A stretch of DNA of 64,000 nt from NCBI GenBank assembly GCA_037179515.1, contig JAXCGZ010011583.1:31198-95197 (forward strand), in the 5' to 3' direction. Within the stretch, counting starts at the first letter, position 1. Each line of letters starts with the position of its first letter. The position numbers and the translations under genes are program-made. Positions 45,284 to 57,204 of the stretch are shown piece by piece. This stretch comes from Halocaridina rubra. Taxonomy: Eukaryota; Arthropoda; Malacostraca; Decapoda; Atyidae. The notes under the pieces were generated by a model. It saw only the letters and a program-made list of their open reading frames with translations, was not told where the DNA came from and made no database searches.

Positions 45284-48200
45284 GTGATTACCTAATTGTG
45301 TTTACGGGAAAGAGCCCAAAGCTCGTATATTCCCGTCTCCTGATCGGTTCCATTTTAGACTTAGTGATACTTATCATACCTGTCCTTAAAACTATGGATT
45401 GAGATAGCATTAACTACCTCCTTGCTTAGCCAATTCCAATTATCAACTACTCTTACACTGAAAAAGTATTTCCTTACATCCTGCAAAGAAGTTTTCTTAC
45501 GAAGCTTCAAACTATGACCTCTAGTTCTAGAGCCTGCCATATCAAAATATCGATCCCTATCCACTCTATCATAACCATGAAGGAATTTAAAGACTGTCAC
45601 CATATCCCCCCTCAATCTTCTAGCTTCGAGTGATGGTAAGTCTAATTCCCTCAGCCTCTCATAATAACTGAGATTGCGTACTTCTGGCACCAGTTTCGTG
45701 GCATGTCTTTGAACTTTTTCAAGCTTAGCTATGTGCTTTTTCAAGTGCGGATTCCAAAAGGGGGCTGCATATTCGAGTTTTGGCCTCACATAGGTTACAT
45801 AAATATTTCTGAACATTTCCTTGTCCATGTGCCTGAAGGCTACCCTTACATTTGATAAGAATGCATATGCTGCCCTTACTATGCCATTTATATGTATTTC
45901 TGGAGACAAATCTGCCAGTATGTTTACTCCTAGATCTCTCTCATTTTCTGTCTCTTGAAGTTGTACTCCAGCCACCGAGTAGTCAAGCTTGGGCCTTCTT
46001 GCACTTGTACCCATTCTCATTACCTTACATTTTGAAGTATTGAATTTCATTAGCCACTTTTCTGACCACTCATGCAGATTATTTAGATCCTCCTGAAGTT
46101 CTCTACCATTGTTCTCGTTTTTTACTTTCTTCACAATCTTTGCATCATCTGCAAACATATTCATGAATGAATTTACAGACTCTGGTAGGTCATTTACAAA
46201 TACAAGGAACAAAAGTGGCCCTAAAACTGAACCCTGTGGAACTCCACTACTAACTCTTCTCCATTCAGACACTGTCTTACTCTAACCCTCTGTTCCCTTC
46301 CTTCTAAGTAAGTTTTTATCCATTCCAAAACATTTCCATCTATTCTAGCCATTGATTGCAGCTTCCTAATAAGTCTCCCACGTGGAACAGTGTCAAACGC
46401 TTTCTGGAAGTCTAGGAATATGCAATCTGCCCAGCCCTCTCTTTCCTGTAAGATTTGGCTTACCTCATCATAAAATTCTAATAAGTTTGTTACTGTTGAT
46501 CTACCTTCTCTGAAGCCATGTTGCCTCACTGACAAAAAGTTGAAGGATTCCAAGTGAAGAGAGATATGTTTCCTTAGTAGTTTCCCCATAACTTTGCAAA
46601 CTATGGTGGTCAAGGAAACTGGTCTATAGTTCAGAGCCGTATCCCTCCTTCCCTTTTTGAAGATAGGTATCACATTTGCTTGTTTCCAGCATCTTGGAAT
46701 CTCCCCCGACTCCAGTGACTCCTTAAATATGATACTTAGTGCCACTGATATTGTGTTTGCGCATTTTTTAAGCACATGAGGGGATATGTCATCAGGACCT
46801 GTAGCTTTATGAACATCTAAATCCATCAGCACTTTGCATACCTCTGTGGCTGTAAGGTTGATGTTCTCTAATACCGGCCCTTGAGCTTCTATCACTGCAA
46901 TCTGAGGGGGTGGGGTATTTTCTACTGTAAATACTGACTGAAACTCCTTGTTCAATTCTTTGCAGATCTCTTCATCCATCTCAGTGATGCTTCCATCCGC
47001 TCTCTTTAGCCTTAAAACCTGTTCTTTTACCTTCAGTTTTCCTCTGATAAAGCTGTGGAAAAGCTTGGGATTTTCTTTAGCCTTCCTGGTGATGTCCCTC
47101 TCATAGTCTCTCTCTGCCTCTCTCCTTTTACTTAGGTAGTCATTTCTTGCTCTTTTGTAGGTTTGCCAGGCATTTATGTTTTTTCTCCTCCTATACCTTT
47201 TCCAGCATTTGTCTCTCCACTCCTTAGCTCTTTTACACCCATTATCGAACCATTTCTCTCTGGCATGAATTACACCTACTTTGGTGACAGGTATGCAGCA
47301 ATCTACTATCTTCCCATATTTCTCACAAAAGATGTCATACATTTCTTGTACAGATTTGTTGTAAAATAAGGTTCTCCAGTCAATAACTGCAAAAAGCTCA
47401 TTCATTTTGATGTAATCTCCTTTCGGATAGTTCCTCCTCATTTCCTCAGTGCCTCTACTCTCAGGAAGAATATCTTCAATGACATACTCCATCAACAACA
47501 CACAGTGGTCACTCTTTCCAATTGGTGGTTCATACTCAATATTTTCAATATCCAACACATTATCTGTGAACACTAGATCAAGTAGTGATTGCTCATCCCC
47601 ACCCCTGGCCCTTGTTGGTTCCATTACATGTTGGTGTAGGAAATTCCCTTGTACGCAATCTAGGAATCTTGCCCCGAATGAGTCCTCACCACTGTGTGGG
47701 TCAAGATTTATCCAATCTATCTCTTTATGATTAAAGTCTCCCATAATCAAAATCCTACATTTTTTTCCCCCGTGCCATATTAACAACTGAGTTTATGACT
47801 TCAATAGTACCTATATGACTTTCCTCATAAACTTCAAGCCTATTTTGGTTCCTTGGTGGGTTGTATACAACAGTTATTATAATGCTCTCTGACCCAGTAT
47901 TTATGCGAGCAACAAGAAATTCCTTGAACTCACTTTCTATAGCCAAGTTTATTTCTTCGACTTGAATCCTTTCACTTATGAGCAGTGCTATCCCTCCACC
48001 AGTCCTCTCAGATCTTTCAACCCTTAGTATTCTGAAACCCTTAGGAAAAACTGTGACACTGTTTATGTCCTCACTCAACTTAGTCTCTGTAATTGCTACT
48101 ATATCTGCCTTACTGTTGTGAATCCTATCTTTTAATTCTACTGCCTTACCAGCTAATCCATCAGCATTTGTGTATAACAATCTTAATGAGGCCCCATCCC

Positions 48201-48447
48201 CTGATCTTCTGTCATTATCTTCTTTATCTCCCCTTTGTCTGGAAGAACTCTGTAGTGAAAATTTTTCTTCACTTCTTCATTTCTTTCATCATTTAACCTT
48301 CTTGCCTCTTGCAACAAGTTTTTGATCTTTCCCATCTCTTCCTGTGTTCTGTATCGTCTAATGAACACTTCTTTGAATTCTTGAAGGTCTTTTAGACTTT
48401 TTTTTCTCAACAATATTTCCCTACATGTTTCCCCTCTCTCAAAGGTT
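45284..48447 (-). mobile_element. CR1-A copy A4, 5' truncated, inside Pao-2 integrase
   Basis: One end unit ATTACCTAATTGTG at 45286-45300; the 5' end lies in the ORF1 C-terminal region (48440s). Pao-2 coding sequence resumes at 48449, and leaving A4 out restores the reading frame of the integrase, so the insertion caused little or no target loss. Same orientation as A3. Confidence 0.92.
45361..48190 (-). pseudogene. CR1 A4 ORF2 with two frameshifts
   Basis: Frames: 47755-48180 (endonuclease start), 46221-47786 (521 codons: MGDFNHKEIDW, GKSDHC, linker, RT up to the FQKAFDTVP box) and 45361-46272 (GVPQGSVLGP, FADDAK, C-terminus). One break is in a run near 47765, the other is a 4-bp loss near 46275 that is also found in A1. 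Catalytic residues intact. The ORF1 tail at 48183-48413 is in frame with eight A. Confidence 0.9.
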
Positions 48448-48448
48448 T

Positions 48449-48780
48449 TGCTTATTTACTTGCACTGCCACTCGAGCCGTGCATTTAGAGCTTCTTCATA
48501 CTTTGACCACCTCTGAATTCCTTCTTGCTTTTAGACGTTTTTGTGCATTCCATTCTGTTCCGGAGATGATCATTAGTGATCATGGTACAAATTTTCAAGG
48601 GTGTGAAAATTTTCTTAGACGACTTAGTGATGAACCAGAGGTTTTAGATAATTTGAAAGGTTTGTATCTTAAATGGAAATTCATAACCCAGTGTTCGCCA
48701 TGGGAGGGCGGATTTTATGAACGGTTGATAGGGGTAGTAAAAATCTCCTTGAACAAGTCTATCTGTCATTAAAAACTTAG
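48449..48780 (+). pseudogene. Pao-2 integrase, second part
   Basis: Begins LFTCTATRAVHLELLH, then VPEMIISDHGTNFQG with the second catalytic Asp (48578-48580) and PWEGGFYERLIGVVK with the Glu (48719-48721). All three catalytic residues of the core are therefore present, split by A4. A stop at about 48770 ends the open part. Confidence 0.88.
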
Positions 48781-49411
48781 TTTTATTGAGTTACAAACAG
48801 TCTTGTGTGAGATATGTACTATTGTAAATTCCAGACCTTTAACTTCCATTTCAGATTCCCCTGATAGTGAATACTTAACTCCCAATCATCTGGTTTATGG
48901 GAGAAACATTGTAGTAGCACCCCCTCTGAATGAGAATGTGGATGGGGACATTCCTTATTTAGAAAATGACCAACTTTGAGTTCAGTACTCCGTTCTTTCA
49001 GCAGCATTGAAAAAGTTTACTATAGTATGGGTCAATTTGCATTTAACTTCATTAAGAGAAAGACATTATGGTAATAAAGAAAATTTTATTGAATGTCCTC
49101 TCAAAACTGGGGATATAGTTCTGGTAGATCTAGACAATGCTCACCGTAATTTGTGGCCCATGGGACGAGTAGTTAAACTATTTTATGGGCATGATGGGCA
49201 AGTGAGAAGTTGTCAAGTAATGGCTAAAAATGTACTGTATGAACATTCACTCACTAAGATTGTTCCTTTGGAAATTACTGCTGAGGGGAAAATACCTGTT
49301 ACAGATTCAGAAACAGAAAGTGAACTACCTCTCAGGCAGAGGCCACTTAGAAAGGCTGCAATCAGTACTAATGAAAAACGGAAAGTATTAATAGAAAAAG
49401 ATTTTTTGTAG
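48781..49411 (+). pseudogene. Pao-2 C-terminal domain of pol
   Basis: After two frame breaks the 49007-49411 frame reads FIECPLKTGDIVLVDLDN, HRNLWPMGRVVKLFYGHDG and LTKIVPLEI. This small beta-rich domain follows the integrase in BEL/Pao elements and is thought to help bind DNA. The preceding stretch (48800-49000) holds LTPNHLVYGRNI-type sequence in a different frame. Confidence 0.82.
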
Positions 49412-49551
49412 TTTATATTCAGTTGAAATACCACTAGTAGTTGTTTGATAATTGCAAGATTGGTATATTTATTTATGCTATTTTCAATGTTTTGTACTTA
49501 TGATTTTTAGATGAATTAGCAATGCATCACTGTATTCCATTAATGACCTAA

Positions 49552-49568
49552 CCTTTGTTGGGGGAGTG
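49552..49568 (+). promoter_or_regulatory. Pao-2 polypurine tract region
   Basis: GTTGGGGGAGTG directly before TGTCCTG of the 3' LTR, where plus-strand DNA synthesis would start. Confidence 0.8.
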
Positions 49569-50878
49569 TGTCCTGAAAAGTTCAGGCCTACAGGTATGAC
49601 GTCACAGAGAACCCTTAGTTTTGGTTGTGCTTTCTCCATCCCAATGAAAATAAATAAAATGGTTTCAGAGATGTACATTTGTTTGTTTATATTTATTCAA
49701 TATTCTGTTTTTGTAATCTGACTCCCTTGCTCTTATTATCTAATGTTTTTTATATAAAAAAGGGGGATACTACTTATTTTGTATGCAGACGGTTTTTTTT
49801 TTCCTATTTTGTTCATGACTTCGTCACTGAATATTATATGTATCTATGTTTTGTATTTATAAACTGTTTATATTTCAGTAGTTTACTGTAAGGGAGGCAT
49901 GCAAATTTAACAGTTTCTAGCTTGGTAAGGTAATGATATATAAGTTATCTAGGAATATTTCTCAAGTAATTTGTAACCCTTTTGAACACTGATACACTCT
50001 TGTTTACAGATGGAGAATTTGCCACACTTTTTTTCCCCGGCTCAGAGAAAGAGAGTCATGGCCAAAAAATCACTAAACTTGTGAAATAATATGGTAGAGT
50101 GTTGATGTATACCGTCTGATATGTGTTTGTGGTAAAGAGACAATACCCAGGCTGTCATATGAACAATAGATTATCCTGGCCTATCTTCTCCAGACTTGGT
50201 CTCAATGCTATCCTATCCTGCTTGAGCTAGGATGCTTCTGTTGCATTGTGTTTTGGGTGTCACTAATATTTTCAGTAATCTGTGACATTTGATCTTGTTG
50301 ATTTTGTGTCAAATATTGTGATTTTTGCTCAGTAGATGATTCTATGTTTTGTAGCCTAGAAAGGAACATTAAGCCTAGGCTACAGTGGTTTATTGTGAAA
50401 ATATTATATAATTTCAAGTTTTCCTTAGCCTTGCTGCATTTTTATGTTGTTAAATACCTCTTTTTATTTTTACAACAATATATTTTTTGAAGGACAAAGT
50501 GTCATTTGAGATAATCCAAGTTATTATTAATTTTTATTTTTTTTATGCCAATTATAAATTGTTTTCTATTACATTATATGATATTTTTATATAATGTGTA
50601 ATTTTTATCCCAGTAGCCTAGTGTAAGTAGCATAGACCATTCATTTTTTATATGCTTACCAGACCCTTAAAATTTAAATACAGTCCATTACATACTAAAG
50701 ATTCCTGGGCTATTCCTAGAAGATATAAAACCTGATGCCCTCAAAATATTTTTGAGATGTTTACTCCCTAAAAAATAGTATGCAAAGTGTATTGATTCTG
50801 AGAGAGGGAGCGGAGTCTTGGATACATGTTGCCTAGTTCTTTAGTTTGAGCCAGTAAAGGACTAGTGTGTTCACCACA
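49569..50878 (+). repeat. Pao-2 3' LTR
   Basis: Same ends as the 5' LTR and about 24 bp shorter through several small indels. Followed by ATTAT (50879-50883). Confidence 0.93.
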
Positions 50879-50903
50879 ATTATTATTATTATTATTATTA
50901 TAA
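50879..50903. repeat. Short ATT tract right of Pao-2
   Basis: Continuation of the array that begins left of Pao-2 at 34720; includes the target duplication. Confidence 0.85.
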
Positions 50904-50909
50904 TGTAAA

Positions 50910-51775
50910 TTATTTACCAGTCTGTAAATTCATTCATAAATATGTTTGCAGATGATGCAAAGATTGTAAAGAAAATAACAAACTAGAATAATAGTAAGAG
51001 AATTTCAAAAAGATCTAAATCGTCTGCATGAGTGGTCAGAAAAGTGATTAATAGAATTCAATACTTCTAAATGTAAGGTTATGACAATGGGTCCAAGTGC
51101 AAGAGGGCCCAAGCTTGACTACTCGGTGGCAGGAGTACAGCTTCAAGAGACAGAGAATGAGAGAGATCTAGGAGTAAACATACTGGCCAATTTGTCTCCA
51201 GAAATGCATATAAATGGTATAGTAAGGACAGTATATGCTTTCTCACCACATGTAAGGGTAGCCTTCAGGCATATGGACAAGGAAATGTTGAGAAATATTT
51301 ATGTAACCTCTGTGAGGCCAAAACTTAAATATACAGCCCTATTTTGGAATCCACACTTGAAAAGCACGTAATTAAGCTGAAAAAAGTTCAAAGACATGTC
51401 ACATAACTGAAGCCAGAAATACGCAATCTCAGTTATGACTTGGGCTGATGGAATTAAACTTACCATCACTCGAAGCTAGAAGATTGAGGGGGTATATGGT
51501 GACAGTTTTTAAATTCCTTCATGGTTATGACAAAGTGGATAGGGAACGATATTTTGATATGGCCGGTACTAGAACTATAGGTCATAGTTTGAAGCTTCGT
51601 AAGAAAACTTCTTTGCAGGATGTAAAGAAGTGCTTTTTTAGTGCAAGAGTGGATGATAATTGTAAATCGCTAAGCAAGGAGGTAGTTAATGCTAACTCAA
51701 TCCATAGTTTTAAAGACAAGTATAAGTATCACTAAATACAAAATGGAACCGATCAGAAAACGGGAAAAAAATTGA
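50910..51775 (+). mobile_element. CR1-A copy A7, old 5' truncated fragment
   Basis: Starts in RT just before FADDAK (50948) and runs to a 3' UTR without a recognisable end repeat. The frame is broken in many places; readable pieces are the 51081-51371 frame (LDYSVAGVQLQETENERDLG) and 51448-51735. More diverged than any other A copy, with many substitutions and a missing 3' end. Confidence 0.88.
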
Positions 51776-51864
51776 GAACATTTTCGTGAGGGGAGAGAGA
51801 AGCTGCTGTCCAGTTCTGCCTTAAAGGAAATTTAGAAGAGTTGCCAGAGGTGAAGCCATCACAT

Positions 51865-51950
51865 CACATTACCTAATTTTTTGTGTAAACTGGGGAAAGC
51901 TCTTAAGCCGTTTACCTGATCCTGTGGTTCCATATATTGTTAAAATCAGT
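51865..51950 (-). mobile_element. Diverged CR1 3' end, copy A8
   Basis: ATTACCTAATTTTTTGTGTAA, then GGGGAAAGCTCTTAAG and TGATCCTGTGGTTCCAT align with the reverse complement of the A 3' UTR, with many differences. Possibly a related subfamily; the coding part is not present. Confidence 0.55.
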
Positions 51951-52229
51951 ATCCTTCCCATTTATATTAACTTGTTAGTTAATTTGATACACGAAATAAT
52001 TGAATATTTAAAAAAAAAAATATCCACCTGTCAACTGTACTGAGTTAAGTTGCCAAGTAGTACAGCTGTCTTATTTTCTTCATTTTTTTTGCTTTTCTTT
52101 TAGCTTTCTCTTTTACTATTTTTTTTTATTTTGTATATATATGGACTTAAATGTAAAGTCTAATCCTGTGATAACATATCTTGGTTAGCAAGTGAGTTTA
52201 TCAGTTAGGAAGAATATATAGCAAAAAAA
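51951..52229. other. AT-rich spacer, nothing recognised
   Basis: T-rich tracts at 52070-52130 and an A10-like tract near 52010. Could include the outermost 5' UTR of A5 beyond the part present in A3; no gene seen. The piece at 51776-51864 before A8 is also unassigned. Confidence 0.4.
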
Positions 52230-52501
52230 GGTGGGTGCCTCCTCAGACACATATTTGAATTTTCCTTCAGGTTTGACTTTTGTTTTGTTGCATTTTTTTT
52301 TCTTTTTCTTTTTATCCTTAAATTACCATGGTCAAGTTTTTAAGTTAAGATGTGTGTTACCAGAAAAGAGATAAACTGAGTCACTAAATAGCACTTATAT
52401 GGAGATATAAAAATTCTGTGTGAAGCTTATATAAAAGTTTTTCTCTTTTTTTTCCTCTTTCTCTTCTTCTTTCTATATTCTGTGAGAGGGAGAACATAAA
52501 A

Positions 52502-53582
52502 ATGAGGCCATCTCTGTCCCAAACCTCCCCCATCCATGGGCCGGTAGGAGGGGTAGCCATTAGGAGACTTAAACAGAAAATCAAGAATTTAGAGGCAATG
52601 GTTATAAGCCTTGATGAAAAAATTCGGAATATGGATGGAGAAATGAAAGAGAATGAAACACTCAGAGAGCAAATAAGATCTTTGGAGGAAGCAAATAAAG
52701 CACAAGGGCAGGAGAGAAAGGAACTAGAAAAAAAGAATAAAGAAGCTGGAAGGGGAAAAGAGTCAACTAGAATCTAGAATTTCTAAACAAGAAGATAAAA
52801 ACAAACAGCTGAATGACAACCTAAAGGAATTAGATGTTAGTTCACTGCTCTCTTCTGAGAGAGACGAGATTGCTGCTTGGAATGTCCAGATTAAGGAAAA
52901 CATTGAAAAGTTCAGAAAAGAGTTCCAGGAGCTGAATATGGAAAATGATGCCATGAAAACTTCCTTTGCTGATGCACCAAAGGGGAATATGGCAGTAAAA
53001 GAGGCTGTAAAGGTGGTGGCACTGGAAAACATACAAACAGTTGACTATAAAGAGACAGTAATCGAAAAAATGAAAGACGTTGTGATGGAAAGGGCAAACC
53101 CACTCATCAGACAGGCACTTGATAAGGAGAAAACAGTGGTAATCTCAGGCATCAGTGAATCCCAGGAGCCAACATGGCAGGGGAGACTTGAAGAAAATAA
53201 AGCTAGGGTTGTAGACCTGATAAGAAAGCTTGGAGTAGTATGTGGTCCTGAGGATATTGTAAACATACACCAACTAGGTAAATAATCGAGGGAAGGAAAG
53301 CCGAGACCAACAAAAGTAACCTTTGAGAGAGGGGAAACATGTAGGGAAATATTGTTGAGAAAAAAAAGTCTAAAAGACCTTCAAGAATTCCAAGCAGTGT
53401 TCATTAGACGATACAGAACACAGGAAGAGATGGGAAAGATCAAAAACTTGCTGCAAGGGGCAAGAAGGTTAAATGATGAAAGAAATGAAGAAGAGAAGAA
53501 AAATTTTCATTACAGAGTTCTTCCAGACAAAGGGAAGATAAAGAAGATAATGACAGAAGATCAGGGGATGGGGCCTCATTAA
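52502..53582 (+). pseudogene. CR1 A5 ORF1
   Basis: ATG at 52502 (MRPSLSQTSPIHGPVGG). A one-base gain in an A run near 52732 breaks the coiled coil; it resumes as QEDKNKQLNDNLKELD. The RRM-like part (53040-53285) has VVISGISES and ends in a TAA at 53284 in place of Tyr. The C-terminus (53352-53582) keeps the eight-A form and ends GMGPH followed by TAA, with ORF2 beginning at once in another frame. Confidence 0.85.
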
Positions 53583-53584
53583 GA

Positions 53585-56408
53585 TTGTTATACACAAATG
53601 CTGATGGATTAGCTGGTAAGGCAGTAGAATTAAAAGATAGGATTCACAACAGTAAGGCAGATATAGTAGCAATTACAGAGACTAAGTTGAGTGAGGACAT
53701 AAACAGTGTCACAGTTTTTCCTAAGGGCTTCAGAATACTAAGGGTTGAAAGATCTGAGAGGACTGGTGGAGGGATAGCACTGCTCATAAGTGAAAGGATT
53801 CAAGTTGAAGAAATAAACTTGGCTATAGAAAGTGAGTTCAAGGAATTTCTTGTTGCTCGCATAAATACTGGGTCAGAGAGCATTATAATAACTGTTGTAT
53901 ACAACCCACCAAGGAACCAAAATAGGCTTGAATTTATGAGGAAAGTCATATAGGTACTATTGAAGTCATAAACTCAGTTGTTAACATGGCACGGGAAAAA
54001 AAATGTAGGATTTTGATTATGGGAGACTTTAATCATAAAGAGATAGATTGGATAAATCTTGACCCACACAGTGGTGAGGACTCATTCGGGGCAAGATTCC
54101 TAGATTGCGTACAAGGGAATTTCCTACACCAACATGTAATGAAACCAACAAGGGCCAGGGGTGGGGATGAGCCATCACTACTTGATCTAGTGTTCACAGA
54201 TAATGTGTTGGATATTGAAAAAATTGAGTATGTACCACCAATTGGAAAGAGTGACCACTGTGTGTTGTTGATAGAGTATATCATTGAAGATATTCTTCCT
54301 GAGAGTAGAGGCACTGAGGACATGAGGAGGAACTATCCGAAAGGACATTACATCAAAATGAATGAGCTTTTTGCAGTTCTTGACTGGAGAACCTTATTTT
54401 ACAACAAATCTGTACAAGAAATGTATGACATCTTTTGTGAGAAATATGGGAAGATAGTAGATTGCTGCATACCTGTCACCAAAGTAGGTGTAATTCATGC
54501 CAGAGAGAAATGGTTCGATAATGGGTGTAAAAGAGCTAAGGAGTGGAGAGACAAATGCTGGAAAAGGTATAGGCGGAGAAAAAACATAAATGCCTGGTAA
54601 ACCTACAAAAGAGCAAGAAATGACTACCTAAGTAAAAGGAGAGAGGCAGAGAGAGACTATGAGAGGGACATCACCAGGAAGGCTAAAGAAAATCCCAAGC
54701 TTTTCCACAGCTTTATCAGAGGAAAACTGAAGGTAAAAGAACAGGTTTTAAGGCTAAAGAGAGCGGATGGAAGCATCACTGAGACGGATGAAGAGATCTG
54801 CAAATAATTGAACAAGGAGTTTCAGTCAGTATTTACAGTAGAAAATACCCCACCCCCTCAGATTGCAGTGATAGAAGCTCAAGGGCCGGTATTAGAGAAC
54901 ATCAACCTTACAGCCACAGAGGTATGCAAAGCGCTGATGGATTTAGATGTTCATAAAGCTACAGGTCCTGATGACATATCCCCTCATGTGCTTAAAAAAT
55001 GCGCAAACTCAATATCAGTAGCACTAAGTATCATATTTAAAAAGTCACTGGAGTCAGGGGAGATTCCAAGATGCTGGAAACAAGCAAATGTGATACCTAT
55101 CTTCAAAAAGGGAAGGAGGGATACGGCTCTGAACTATAGACCAGTTTCCTTGACCACCATAGTTTGCAAAGTTATGGAGAAACTACTAAGGAAACATATC
55201 TCTCTTCACTTGGAATCCTTCAACTTTTTGTCAGTGAGGCAACATGGCTTCAGAGAAGGTAGATCAACAGTAACAAACTTATTAGAATTTTATGATGAGG
55301 TAAGCCAAATCTTACAGGAAAGAGAGGGCTGGGCAGATTGCATATTCCTAGACTTCCAGAAAGCGTTTGACACTGTTCCACATGGGAGACTTATTAGGAA
55401 GCTGCAATCAATGGCTAGAATAGGTGGAAATGTTTTGGAATGGATAAAAACTTACTTAGAAGGAAGGGAACAGAGGGTTAGAGTAAGACACTCGGTGTCT
55501 GAATGGAGAAGAGTTAGTAGTGGGGTTCCACAGGGTTCAGTTTTAGGGCCACTTTTGTTCCTTGTATATGTAAATGACCTACCAGAGTCTGTAAATTCAT
55601 TCATGAATATGTTTGCAGATGATGCAAAGATTGTGAAGAAAGTAAAAAACGAGAACAATGGTAGAGAACTTCAGGAGGATCTAAATAATCTGCATGAGTG
55701 GTCAGAAAAGCGGCTAATGAAATTCAATACTTCAAAATGTAAGGTAATGAGAATGGGTACAAGTGCAAGAAGGCCCAAGCTTGACTACTCGGTGGCTGGA
55801 GTACAACTTCAAGAGACAGAAAATGAGAGAGATCTAGGAGTAAACATGCTGGCAGATCTGTCTCCAGAAATACATATAAATGGCATAGTAAGGGCAGCAT
55901 ATGCATTCTTATCAAATGTAAGGGTAGCCTCCAGGCACATGGACAAGGAAATGTTCAGAAATATTTATGTAACCTATGTGAGGCCAAAACTCGAATATGC
56001 AGCCCCCCTTTTGGAATCTGCACTTGAAAAAGCACATAGCTAAGCTTGAAAAAGTTCAAAGACTTGCCACAAAACTGGTGCCAGAAATATGCAATCTCAA
56101 TTATGATGAGAGGCTGAGGGAATTAGACTTACCATCACTCGAAGCTAGAAGAGTGAGGGGGGATATGGTGACAGTCTTTAAATTCCTTCATGGTTATGAT
56201 AAGAGTGGATAGGGATCGATATTTTGATATGGCTGGCCCTAGAACTAGAGGTCATAGTTTGAAGCTTCGTAAGAAAACTTCTTTGCAGGATGTAAGGAAA
56301 TACTTTTTCAGTGTAAGAGTAGTTGATAATTGGAATTCGCTAAGTGAGGAGGTAGTTAATGCTATCTCAATCCATAGTTTTAAGGACAGGTATGATAAGT
56401 ATCACTAA
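53585..56408 (+). pseudogene. CR1 A5 ORF2
   Basis: Endonuclease frames 53585-53953 and 53986-54600 (LYTNADGL, AITETKLSED, MGDFNHKEIDW, GKSDHC) are split by a 1-bp loss near 53932. Stops replace Gln at 54598 and Glu at 54805. RT is one frame, 54808-56043, with ATGPDDISPHVLKK, NYRPVSLTTIVCK, FQKAFDTVPHG, GVPQGSVLGP and FADDAK (from 55612). A one-base gain in a C run near 56008 and another near 56203 shift the C-terminus. Confidence 0.9.
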
Positions 56409-56485
56409 GTCTAAAATGGAACCGATCAGGAGACGGGAAGATACGAGCTTTGGGCTCTTTCCCGTAAATACAATTAGGTAATCAC

Positions 56486-56618
56486 ATAAGCACAGCACCA
56501 TCTAATGGAAAAGAAATCTGGAAGGAAAAGAAAAGAAAAGACTGAATGCCCTTTCCACTCGCTACCCTTCAAATTATATACATGAGAGGGAATTATGTCA
56601 GCTCAATCAATTATTATT
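56486..56618 (+). repeat. Repeat C right half and minimal ATT tail of B
   Basis: Near-identical to 3725-3860. The ATT array that reaches 119-187 bp elsewhere is only TTATTATT here. Confidence 0.78.
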
Positions 56619-56639
56619 GGGTTGCAGAAATGCACACAA

Positions 56640-57204
56640 AGTTGAAAGTAACTCTGACCAAGAGGACTGAAATCCTTAAGCTTTGTGCACTCTGTAAAGT
56701 AGTGTAATAAAGTGCTGCCCCCTTCACACTCACACAAAATGACATTTTGAGTGTTTTGGCTGCTCTCTGCCAGTTTTCTCGCAATTCCCTCCAATATATT
56801 TCTATAACCAAGTCCTATACGGGCACCAACTCTATCACAGTCACCTGTAAGCATTTTACTCATGCTGTATTTGTCTCTCAGCCTTCCAAAGTTTTCGTAA
56901 TGTTGGATCGAACAGCTGCTTACATGTTGTATGAGTGTAGAAAGTTCTTCTCTTACATTATCTCATTCTACAACATTGCTTTAAACTGAGACAGTGTGGT
57001 TATAGATTCAGACACTTAACTCTCAGTTGCCATTTTTGCAAACCAGTCAGCCTTTTCATTACCCACTATCCCAACATGGGAGGTTGCCCTTGAAAACTTT
57101 AATGTGGAGCTTAAATTTCGTGCAGTTAATAAGAGCCTCTTGAACTGCAATCATGTGAGTTTTGTAGGAGCTTATTAATGATCTGAATGACAGAACCTCA
57201 CTCT
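56640..57204 (-). pseudogene. LINE B ORF2 end: RNase H second half and knuckle
   Basis: Homologous to 16998-17580 and 4000-4555. The ALYYTTLQSAQSL segment and a CECEGGSTLLHYFTEC knuckle are seen on the minus strand. It stops at CACTCTGTGA where A6 begins. Confidence 0.75.

Larger units (their letters stand above)
34728..50878 (+). mobile_element. BEL/Pao retrotransposon Pao-2, full structure, with two nested CR1 copies
   Basis: Two LTRs (1334 and 1310 bp, TGTCCTG...CACCACA), an ATTAT target duplication at both sides, a gag and pol in BEL/Pao order, and a GGGGGAG purine tract before the 3' LTR. Without A3 (about 4.27 kb) and A4 (about 3.16 kb) it is about 8.7 kb, normal for the group. Gag and pol carry stops and frameshifts, so it is inactive. 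Confidence 0.92.
52230..56485 (+). mobile_element. CR1-A copy A5, essentially full length
   Basis: 5' UTR from GGTGGGTGCC at 52230, ORF1 from 52502, ORF2 from about 53580, 3' UTR and one end unit at 56469-56485. Followed by repeat C at the same point as A1 and A2. Carries several single-base frameshifts and stops. Confidence 0.92.

Noticed and set aside
34728..50878. Pao-2 as an endogenous retrovirus with an envelope gene
   Set aside because: Between the C-terminal domain of pol (to 49411) and the purine tract (49552) there is no room for, and no sign of, an envelope frame.
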